Below are positions 7,468 to 13,345 of a stretch of 19,938 bases of DNA, piece after piece. A program made the position numbers and the translations under genes. Source of the stretch: an uncultured Collinsella sp. (GTDB lineage Bacteria; Actinomycetota; Coriobacteriia; Coriobacteriales; Coriobacteriaceae); the NCBI GenBank assembly GCA_900552295.1, contig URZB01000004.1, forward strand, positions 1 through 19,938, in the 5' to 3' direction. Each line of letters opens with the position of its first letter. The first letter of the stretch is position 1. The notes beneath the pieces are model-generated. The model ran no database searches. It was not told where the DNA came from and saw nothing but the letters and a program-made list of their open reading frames with translations.

Positions 7468-8121
7468 CTAGTCATGGTAGTAATCCAATTTTGTCTCGGC
7501 GGCGCCCAGCAGCATCTCGACGACGAAGTTAAAGACCCAGTAAATCAGCGCCGCGATCGCAAACGGCACCATGCTCACCTGCGAGGCGACCAGCGCCTTA
7601 GCCGTCGAGAACATCTCCCCCACGCCGATGGCAAACGCCAGCGACGTGTCCTTGACCAGCGTGATGATCTCGTTGCCCATCGCCGGCAGAATACGCTTGG
7701 CGACTTGCGGCATCACAATGTACAAAAATGTCTGCAGACGCGAATAGCCCAGCACCTCGGCTGCCTCGTATTGACCGCGCGGAATGGACTGCAAGCCCGA
7801 GCGATAGATCTCGGCAAAGTAGCCGGCGTAGTTGATGATGAACGCTACAACGCACGCCGTCCACTTGGAATCGGGCGTGAGCGAAATGCCGAACACGTAA
7901 TACGGGGCAAAGTAGATGGCAAACATCTGCAGCATGAGCGGCGTACCGCGCATGACCGAAATGTAGATGCGCGCGACCCAACGCAGCGGCGCGATTTTAC
8001 TCATGCGCATGAACGCCACGGGGATTCCCAGCGGAATCGACCCGAGCAGCGTCAGCACAAACAGCTGCAAACTGACCAAGAATCCCTGGCCAAGCATCTG
8101 CATCATGACCTGAATAGACAA
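7468..8121 (-). CDS. Polar amino-acid ABC transporter, permease subunit
   Basis: The membrane subunit of the importer, about 217 residues with roughly five hydrophobic segments (about 12-35, 60-82, 86-104, 160-175, 186-206). The EAA loop, which docks on the ATPase, is seen at 119-140: EAAEVLGYSRLQ then FLYIVMPQV. The SIPRGQYEAAEVLGYS stretch is typical of the HisM/GlnP family. Start is uncertain. The preferred start is TTG at 8119-8121 with GAAAGAGAG six bases upstream; ATG at 8104-8106 is an alternative; a longer frame from TTG 8166 adds a cysteine-rich stretch unlike the family. It lies between the lipoprotein and ATPase genes, with a fold-back element on each side. Confidence 0.9.
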   Translation of the reverse strand: MSIQVMMQMLGQGFLVSLQLFVLTLLGSIPLGIPVAFMRMSKIAPLRWVARIYISVMRGTPLMLQMFAIYFAPYYVFGISLTPDSKWTACVVAFIINYAGYFAEIYRSGLQSIPRGQYEAAEVLGYSRLQTFLYIVMPQVAKRILPAMGNEIITLVKDTSLAFAIGVGEMFSTAKALVASQVSMVPFAIAALIYWVFNFVVEMLLGAAETKLDYYHD

Positions 8122-8169
8122 CCTAAGCTCTCTTTCACAGCAACAGAACAGCGAACCCAATGTCAAAGC

Positions 8170-8270
8170 GGGTTTTCCAGGTGCCCGAGTTTGCCGTGAA
8201 AGAGGAGCGCCGCGTACTAAATGTACGCAAGCGACGGTTTGAACGGCAAAATCGAGTGCCTGGGAAAGCC
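8170..8270. repeat. Fold-back intergenic element, copy B
   Basis: This fills the spacer between the lipoprotein stop (8272) and the permease gene. The core 8198-8242 matches copy A except for the apical loop and one base (8238). The flanks 8170-8197 and 8243-8270 pair along 28 positions with only three mismatches, and three of the pairs are G-T on the plus strand. The apical hairpin is 8212-8217 with 8223-8228. The G-T pairs would be A-C mismatches in the minus-strand operon transcript, so the fold is somewhat better on the plus strand or as single-stranded DNA. Confidence 0.8.
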
Positions 8271-8271
8271 G

Positions 8272-9132
8272 CTATTTCAAAACCCAGTTGTCGAAGGACA
8301 GACCATAGCTCGCATACTTGTCACACAGGTCCTTAACCGTGCCATCCTCGTAGAGCGCCTTGAGCGACTCAGTCACGGCGTCGGCCGACTTGGTGTCGCC
8401 CTTCTTAAAGCCAACGGCGTAGTGCTCGCTGGACAGCGGCTTGTCGAGCTGCGTATAGGCATCGGACTTGGCGGCAAGCTGATACTGAGCGATCGAGAGG
8501 TCACAGGCGACGGCATCGACCGCACCACTCTCGAGCTGCATAAACGCCGTGTTGTACTCACCGATGGTATCGAGCGTGGCAAACGTCGTGGCCAAATCCT
8601 TCTGGTCGCCCTCGAGCACATCCTGTGCAGCGGAATCAGTCTGGGTAATCACGGTCTTGCCGGCAAGATCGTCCCAGCTCTTGATGCCCGCATCCTTCTT
8701 GACCACCAGCACCTGTTCGTTGAGCATATACGGCTCGGAGAACGTGTAGTCGTCCTCGCGGCCCTCCATGGTAAAGCCGTTCCAGATGCAGTTGATGGCA
8801 CCCGAGTTGAGCAGCGTATCCTTGGCGTCCCAGTCGATGGCCTCGTATTTGACCTCCCAGCCCTGCTTATCGGCAACAGCCTTGGCCAAATCGAGATCAA
8901 AGCCGGTGTACTCGCCATCGTCGCCCACAAAACCATACGGAGGATAGGACTTATCAAAGCCCACCACAAGCTTCTTGGACTCTGCAGCGCCCTTCACATC
9001 CTTGGCCGCGGCAGAGCCAGCAGCGGAGCCCTTGCCGGCACCACCGCCGCAGCCGACAAGACCAAGGCCAAGCACCGTGGCAAACGAGCCGGCTAGACCA
9101 ACAAACTGACGACGAGACATATCGGTATTCAT
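8272..9132 (-). CDS. Amino-acid ABC transporter substrate-binding lipoprotein
   Basis: A 286-residue extracellular solute-binding protein, family 3 (polar amino acids), predicted to be anchored to the outer face of the membrane by lipid on Cys28. The signal region carries a twin-arginine-like SRRQF (6-10), a hydrophobic stretch and the lipobox LVGC (25-28). A Gly/Ser/Ala linker follows, then the binding domain beginning KKLVVGFDKSYPPYGF with the family-typical TGFDLDLAKAVA and TLLNSGAINCIWNGF segments. The C-terminus ends in the usual LCDKYASYGLS helix. Start ATG 9130-9132 is preceded by AAGGGGGAA; an ATG-less extension to 9153 is not needed. First gene of the operon, with a consensus-like promoter upstream. 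The ligand is an amino acid by family, but glutamine, arginine, histidine and cystine cannot be told apart here. Confidence 0.93.
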   Translation of the reverse strand: MNTDMSRRQFVGLAGSFATVLGLGLVGCGGGAGKGSAAGSAAAKDVKGAAESKKLVVGFDKSYPPYGFVGDDGEYTGFDLDLAKAVADKQGWEVKYEAIDWDAKDTLLNSGAINCIWNGFTMEGREDDYTFSEPYMLNEQVLVVKKDAGIKSWDDLAGKTVITQTDSAAQDVLEGDQKDLATTFATLDTIGEYNTAFMQLESGAVDAVACDLSIAQYQLAAKSDAYTQLDKPLSSEHYAVGFKKGDTKSADAVTESLKALYEDGTVKDLCDKYASYGLSFDNWVLK

Positions 9133-9150
9133 GGTATTCCCCCTTGGTGG

Positions 9151-9170
9151 CACTTTAGTTAAGTAAAGTG
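9151..9170. promoter_or_regulatory. Dyad in the leader of the ABC operon
   Basis: The arms CACTTTA (9151-9157) and TAAAGTG (9164-9170) form a 7-bp dyad with a 6-base centre, between the inferred transcription start (about 9182) and the ribosome site of the lipoprotein gene. Its place suits a repressor operator or a leader hairpin; no regulator gene is adjacent. Confidence 0.4.
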
Positions 9171-9188
9171 AGTCATGTAACGTTCAGA

Positions 9189-9217
9189 ATCATACACTCT
9201 ACCTTGATAAAGTACAA
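9189..9217 (-). promoter_or_regulatory. Promoter of the ABC importer operon
   Basis: On the minus strand TTGTAC (9212-9217) and TATGAT (9189-9194) are separated by exactly 17 bases, a good match to the primary-sigma consensus. Transcription would start near 9182 and give a leader of about 50 bases before the lipoprotein ATG. Confidence 0.7.
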
Positions 9218-9225
9218 GGGAGGGT

Positions 9226-9363
9226 TTGCCCGCCGCGTGAGGGGTGTGGGGGTTAAGTTTCCTGCTCTACAGTCCTGCTCACGACGGAGGCCACATTAAG
9301 TGGCCTCCTGTTCGTGCGGAACTCGCGATAAGCTTAACCCCACACCCCTCACGCGGCGGGCAA
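9226..9363. repeat. 138-bp fold-back (MITE-like) element
   Basis: The terminal arms 9226-9257 (32 bases) and 9333-9363 (31 bases) are complementary except for one bulged G. Inside is a second perfect hairpin, 9286-9294 with 9300-9308, extended by CACGA/TCGTG (9280-9284 with 9312-9316). It contains no gene and sits just upstream of the ABC promoter, within the 338-base gap (9133-9470) between the lipoprotein and methyltransferase genes. No flanking target-site duplication is visible. The rest of the gap, 9364-9470, should hold the methyltransferase promoter; a weak candidate is TTGGCA (9419-9424) with TTTAAT 18 bases later. Confidence 0.8.
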
Positions 9364-9470
9364 CCGTCGTTGGGCTTATCGCTGACACGATTAAACCGCT
9401 TGTATATCGTCTGCTGGCTTGGCACGGTACAATACTTGCAGCTTTAATTCATGAATTAGTGGAGTTATTG

Positions 9471-10919
9471 ATGGCAGAATCTCGTGCGGAGCGTAAGGCT
9501 CGTCGTGCTTTGATCGAGGCGGCTGAGGGGTCGGAGGAGAAAAAATCTTCTAAGAAATCCAAGTCGTCTCAGGATGCGAAGGGCAAGTCAGCCAAAGGCA
9601 AGGCTAAGGCCAAGCGTCCCGGCTCTCGTCGGAGCGAGGACAAGGCATCTCAGACTCGTTCCAAGCGCCCGCATAAGAATCCGGTTCCGTCTGCGCGTAA
9701 GGCTGTGGACCCCAAGTCTCCCTGTTCGATCATGAAAGCTTGCGGGGGGTGCACGGCGCTCAATCGTCCTTATAAAAAGCAGTTGGCAGCTAAGCAGGCT
9801 GTTATGGAGGAGCTTTTTGCTGCTCTTTGCGAGCGCGAGGGTATTAGCGTCGACCCCATTCGCGGTATGGGCGTCACCCTGGGCGACCCGGGCAAATATC
9901 CTGCGCCGCGCGGGTTTCGCCATAAGGCCGCCACTCCCTTTGCCCCCGGCAGAGAGGGCGCTGTCCGCTGCGGCTTTTTTGAACGTGGCACGCACAGAAT
10001 CGTTGCTGTTCCCGAATGCCCTGTCGAGGCACCGGGCGCCCGTCAGATTCTTAACGGCATCGCGCGTGAAGCTGAGCGCCTGCACATTCCCGCCTTTAAC
10101 GAGGACAAGCACCTGGGCTTGCTTCGCTATGCCGTCGTTCGCTGCGGCTGGCGCACCGACCAGATCATGATCACCCTCGTAACCGCCCAGCGCGACCTGC
10201 CGCATGCACAGGATTTCTTTGAGGCCGTCGCTGCACTCGATCCGCGCATCGTCACCGTCGCCCAAAACATCAACGGACGTCCCGGCAACGCCATCCTCGG
10301 CGAGGAAACCCACATTGTATATGGCGCCGAATGCATGCGCGACCAGCTACTCGGCTGCGAGTTCGACATCTCCCCTACCGCGTTCTACCAGACCAACCCG
10401 CAGCAGACCGAATTGCTCTATCAGCTCGCTATCGACGGCATGGACCTGCGCCAGGGCGATGTGCTTATGGATGCCTACTGCGGCAGCGGCACCATCGGTC
10501 TTTGCGCAGCTAAAGATGCCCAGAGCAAGGGCATCGGCATCATGCTGCTCGGCGTGGAGCGCAACCCGGCGGGCATTGCCGACGCGCGCCGCAATGCCGA
10601 GCTCAACGGTCTTACCCGCAGCGCCTGGTTTATGGCCGACGATGCCACCGATTACATCCTGGATGCCGCCGACAACAACGAGCGCGTCGATGTCCTTTCC
10701 ATCGACCCACCGCGCGCCGGCTCCACCCCCGAGTTCCTCGAAGCTGCCTGCGCACTTAAGCCGCGCCGCATCACCTATATCAGCTGCAACCCCGTGACCC
10801 AAGAGCGCGACCTGCACCAGCTCCTCGACGGAGGCTATCGCCTGCTCAAGATCACGCCCGTCGACATGTTCCCCCACACCGACCATACCGAAACCGTAGC
10901 GGTCCTCGAACGCCGCTAA
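9471..10919 (+). CDS. Fe-S 23S rRNA (uracil-C5) methyltransferase, RlmD/RlmCD/TrmA family
   Basis: A 482-residue S-adenosylmethionine-dependent enzyme that makes 5-methyluridine in RNA, most likely 23S rRNA. Seen: iron-sulfur ligands Cys85, Cys91, Cys94 (CGGC) and Cys183; SAM motif DAYCGSGTIGL (334-344); DPPRAG (412-417); nucleophile Cys439 in ISCNP; catalytic Glu474 in HTETV. The usual N-terminal TRAM domain is absent. Instead the first 80 or so residues are a Lys/Arg/Ser-rich, probably disordered tail. The exact target (U747, U1939 or both, in E. coli numbering) cannot be assigned. Start ATG 9471 follows GGAG at 7-base spacing; an upstream in-frame extension through the fold-back element is rejected. 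Followed by a terminator shared with the convergent PHP gene. Confidence 0.9.
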   Translation: MAESRAERKARRALIEAAEGSEEKKSSKKSKSSQDAKGKSAKGKAKAKRPGSRRSEDKASQTRSKRPHKNPVPSARKAVDPKSPCSIMKACGGCTALNRPYKKQLAAKQAVMEELFAALCEREGISVDPIRGMGVTLGDPGKYPAPRGFRHKAATPFAPGREGAVRCGFFERGTHRIVAVPECPVEAPGARQILNGIAREAERLHIPAFNEDKHLGLLRYAVVRCGWRTDQIMITLVTAQRDLPHAQDFFEAVAALDPRIVTVAQNINGRPGNAILGEETHIVYGAECMRDQLLGCEFDISPTAFYQTNPQQTELLYQLAIDGMDLRQGDVLMDAYCGSGTIGLCAAKDAQSKGIGIMLLGVERNPAGIADARRNAELNGLTRSAWFMADDATDYILDAADNNERVDVLSIDPPRAGSTPEFLEAACALKPRRITYISCNPVTQERDLHQLLDGGYRLLKITPVDMFPHTDHTETVAVLERR

Positions 10920-10934
10920 TTCTCCGGCACAAGA

Positions 10935-10964
10935 AAGGGGGCGGCCCGCTTGGACCGCCCCCTT
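10935..10964. terminator. Bidirectional terminator
   Basis: A 10-bp stem (10935-10944 with 10955-10964) lies between the convergent methyltransferase and PHP genes. The minus-strand side ends in TTTCTT; the plus-strand side has a weaker TT-CGCTTGATTTAT tail. Confidence 0.75.
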
Positions 10965-10984
10965 CGCTTGATTTATAAACTCCG

Positions 10985-11806
10985 CTACATGCCCTTGCGC
11001 AGGTCGCACACGCCGGCTGCAGCCATCTCGCGCAGCAGCGTCTCGCGGTCGCGCGTCACGATCAAATCCAGCGGGAAGTGAATCTCGTCGAGCAACTTGC
11101 GGGCGTGATCGAGCTTGCCAATGGCCATACCAATGTGGGCATCGGTCGACACACCAATACCTACGCCCAGCTCGGCGCAACGCTCGGCAATCTTGCGGCA
11201 TGCGCCCCAATGCTCGGCATCGACACCGTGTTCAAGACTATGGTTGTTGATCTCGATAATCTTGTGCTTGGCCTTAGCAGCCAACAGCACCTCGTCGATA
11301 TCGAACGGCACGCCCGAGCGCCCCGTGTGACCCAGCATGAACACCTTGGGGTGCTCCAGGGCGTTGATATACATCTCGGTCGTCTGGGCCATCGTCGCGC
11401 CCTCAGCAATCTGCGGATTATGCACGCTTGCAACCAAATAATCCAAATTACGCGTAACCAAATCGAACAGCGAATGCTGACGGCTATACGAATCGCCGGC
11501 AATATCGAGCGTGACAGGAGTGTCCTCGCCAAACAGACTTCCGTCCAGCGAAACGATATCGGCCTCGGCGCCACGCAGCACCAGCACGCCGCTCCAAATG
11601 CGCGGCCAGATATCCTGGTTGATAAAGAACTGGTAACTGCGCAGGTCATTAGGGCAAGCCGTAACCATAGAGCTCAGATGGTCGGCAGATCCAAGCACCT
11701 GCAGGCCACGCTCTGCCGCCCAGTACACATTCTCCTCAATGGTCGAATATGCATGCGCAGAGAACATCGTATGGGTATGAATGTCACAAGAAAGCAGGTA
11801 GGGCAT
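10985..11806 (-). CDS. PHP-domain phosphoesterase (YcdX-like)
   Basis: A 273-residue metal-dependent phosphatase or phosphodiesterase of the PHP family, seven-stranded-barrel YcdX type. Metal ligands seen in family order: His10 and His12 (DIHTH), Asp42-His43 (SADH), Glu81 (RGAEADI), His129 (ASVHN), His160 (LGHTG), Glu185 with Asn187-Asn188 (EINNHS), and Asp222 with His224 (STDAH). That full set argues for an active trinuclear enzyme. Possible substrates are small phosphate esters; histidinol phosphate is less likely because no his genes are nearby. The start ATG is preceded by AAGGAGAC. It lies downstream of the aminotransferase gene on the same strand, 165 bases away, with its own candidate promoter. 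Confidence 0.87.
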   Translation of the reverse strand: MPYLLSCDIHTHTMFSAHAYSTIEENVYWAAERGLQVLGSADHLSSMVTACPNDLRSYQFFINQDIWPRIWSGVLVLRGAEADIVSLDGSLFGEDTPVTLDIAGDSYSRQHSLFDLVTRNLDYLVASVHNPQIAEGATMAQTTEMYINALEHPKVFMLGHTGRSGVPFDIDEVLLAAKAKHKIIEINNHSLEHGVDAEHWGACRKIAERCAELGVGIGVSTDAHIGMAIGKLDHARKLLDEIHFPLDLIVTRDRETLLREMAAAGVCDLRKGM

Positions 11807-11843
11807 CGGGTCTCCTTATCTGGCATGGCCGTCGCTTATATTC

Positions 11844-11873
11844 ATTGTACGCATAGCCTTCAATAGTCGTAAA
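11844..11873 (-). promoter_or_regulatory. Candidate promoter of the PHP gene
   Basis: On the minus strand TTTACG (11868-11873) and TACAAT (11844-11849) are 18 bases apart, placing a start site about 30 bases before the PHP ATG. The -10 is good and the -35 moderate. Confidence 0.4.
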
Positions 11874-11906
11874 ACCACTCCATCCCAAAGACACAACGTC
11901 CATGAC

Positions 11907-11937
11907 AACGGGGTCCGGCTTAACACCAAACCCCGTT
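11907..11937 (-). terminator. Weak hairpin after the aminotransferase gene
   Basis: An 8-bp stem (11907-11914 with 11930-11937) with a 15-base loop lies 34 bases past the aminotransferase stop. No T-run follows on the minus strand, so read-through into the PHP gene remains possible. Confidence 0.3.
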
Positions 11938-11971
11938 TCACGTAAAACATTGTAGGCAGAGCGCTTTACTT

Positions 11972-13156
11972 CTAACGATACTCGTCCGCCAACTGTTTCC
12001 AAGCGGGTAGCGAATTGATGATCGTTTCGTAACTCACGCAATAGCCCAGGCGGAACCAACCCGGCATGCCAAAGCTGTCCGAGGGAACCGCAAGCAACTC
12101 ATGCTTCTTTGCGCGCTCGCAAAACGCATTCGCATCGGGCTCGAGTGCCTTCACCCACAGGTAGAAAGCACCGTCCGGCTCAACATAGGTATAGCCGTAG
12201 TCCGCCAAGGCGTCGGTAAGCGCCGTGCGGTTGCGAGCATAGGCCTCGATATCGCTCGGCTCATCGATGCAATCGATAATCACGCGCTGGAAGAGCGCCG
12301 GTGCACATACAAAACCCAGCGTACGGGCAGCACCCGCAACGGCCGGCATCAGACGCGCAGCCTGCGGATTGGTGTTGGGAACCAAGATCCAGCCAACGCG
12401 CTCACCCGGCAACGACAGCGACTTAGAATACGAGTAGCACACAACGGTGTTCTCGTAGATCGAGGGCACCCAAGGCACCTCGGCACCGTACACGATCTCG
12501 CGGTACGGCTCATCCGAGATGAGCATAATCGGATTCTCGGGATCACGCCGAGCGTTGGCCTCGCGCAGAACATTGGCCAGTCGCGTCAGCGTGTCGCGCG
12601 TATATACGGCACCGGTCGGGTTGTTGGGCGAGTCGATGATGACGGCCGCCGTCTTTTCGCTGATCGCCCTGAGCACGTTATCCACGCTCAGCTGGAACGT
12701 GTCTTCATCGGCGAGCGCCTCGACACACGTGCAGCCGGCCTTCTCAATCCACACGCGATACTCCGGGAAGTACGGGGCGATAACAATAACCTCATCGCCC
12801 GGGTTCGTAACGGCGTTGAGCGTGCAGGTGAGCGAAGCCGCTGCGCCCACGGTCATAAAGACATCCTTGCCCTCATAGCTCGTGCCAAAGCGGCGGTTGA
12901 GCGATTCGGCAACGGCTGCTCGACATTGCGGCAGGCCCGGTGCGGGGGTGTAGCCGTGCAGCTGGTCACTCGGCAGCTCCAAGGCCTTCTTAATGGACTC
13001 CGCCACGGCAGCGGGCGCCGGAACGCTCGGGTTGCCCAGCGAAAAATCGAATACGTTCTCCGCACCGATCTGTGCCTTGCGCTCAAGACCATAGCTAAAG
13101 ATCTCGCGGATGATGGAGCTTTCCGCACCGCGAGCATACATAGTTTCGTTGATCAT
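11972..13156 (-). CDS. PLP-dependent aminotransferase, class I/II
   Basis: A 394-residue fold-type I aminotransferase that moves an amino group between an amino acid and a 2-oxo acid using pyridoxal phosphate. Seen: substrate-side FSLGNPSVPAP (38-48) and YTPAPGLPQ; Asn179 in SPNNPTG; Asp215 and Tyr218 in ISDEPY, holding the cofactor ring; Schiff-base Lys245 in SYSKSLSLPGER; Arg253 for phosphate; Arg369 in FRLGYC for the substrate carboxylate. The arrangement resembles the aspartate/alanine-type subgroup, but substrate is not decided. The start ATG at 13154-13156 follows AAAGGGGAA; a longer frame to 13255 runs through the palindromic repeat and is rejected. A TACAAT -10-like site lies at 13181-13186 without a clear -35. 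Confidence 0.92.
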   Translation of the reverse strand: MINETMYARGAESSIIREIFSYGLERKAQIGAENVFDFSLGNPSVPAPAAVAESIKKALELPSDQLHGYTPAPGLPQCRAAVAESLNRRFGTSYEGKDVFMTVGAAASLTCTLNAVTNPGDEVIVIAPYFPEYRVWIEKAGCTCVEALADEDTFQLSVDNVLRAISEKTAAVIIDSPNNPTGAVYTRDTLTRLANVLREANARRDPENPIMLISDEPYREIVYGAEVPWVPSIYENTVVCYSYSKSLSLPGERVGWILVPNTNPQAARLMPAVAGAARTLGFVCAPALFQRVIIDCIDEPSDIEAYARNRTALTDALADYGYTYVEPDGAFYLWVKALEPDANAFCERAKKHELLAVPSDSFGMPGWFRLGYCVSYETIINSLPAWKQLADEYR

Positions 13157-13215
13157 CTGTTCCCCTTTCGCATAGGCGCTATTGTACGCTTTAGCCGAGC
13201 AAAGTGCCGCAGTAA

Positions 13216-13277
13216 TGTTGATTGGGGACAGACTTAAATGCGTGAAAACGCTCATTTAAGTCTGTCCCCAATCAACA
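13216..13277. repeat. Perfect 25-bp inverted repeat, REP-like
   Basis: The arms 13216-13240 and 13253-13277 are perfectly complementary over 25 bases with a 12-base loop. The arms contain TTGGGGACAG. It lies between the ftsH terminator and the aminotransferase promoter region, in non-coding DNA. Perfection of the arms suggests a recently acquired or actively maintained element rather than a simple terminator; no T-run follows. Confidence 0.8.
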
Positions 13278-13297
13278 GATGGCCCCATATCGCTCAA

Positions 13298-13332
13298 AAG
13301 AAAAAACCTTCGCAGGTTTCCCCGCGGAGGCT
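13298..13332 (-). terminator. Intrinsic terminator of ftsH
   Basis: A 7-position stem (13307-13313 with 13324-13330, one mismatch on the minus strand) is followed on the minus strand by TTTTTTCTT (13298-13306). It lies 15 bases past the ftsH stop and ends the tilS-hpt-ftsH group. Confidence 0.75.
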
Positions 13333-13345
13333 TTTGTTACAAGGG

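Noticed and set aside
9300..9470. 57-codon upstream extension of the methyltransferase
   Set aside because: It reads through half of the fold-back element, and the ATG at 9471 has a good ribosome site.
10347..11210. 287-codon minus-strand frame spanning the methyltransferase 3' end and PHP gene
   Set aside because: It crosses a bidirectional terminator and two well-supported genes; no family similarity.
11784..12059. 91-codon minus-strand frame filling the aminotransferase-PHP gap
   Set aside because: It overlaps the ends of both neighbours and has no ribosome site at any start. The gap is better explained by a hairpin and the PHP promoter. Its translation looks less random than most shadows, so a remnant is not excluded.
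12101..13237. 378-codon plus-strand frame opposite the aminotransferase
   Set aside because: Arg-rich low-information translation; the aminotransferase has all its catalytic residues in the minus frame.
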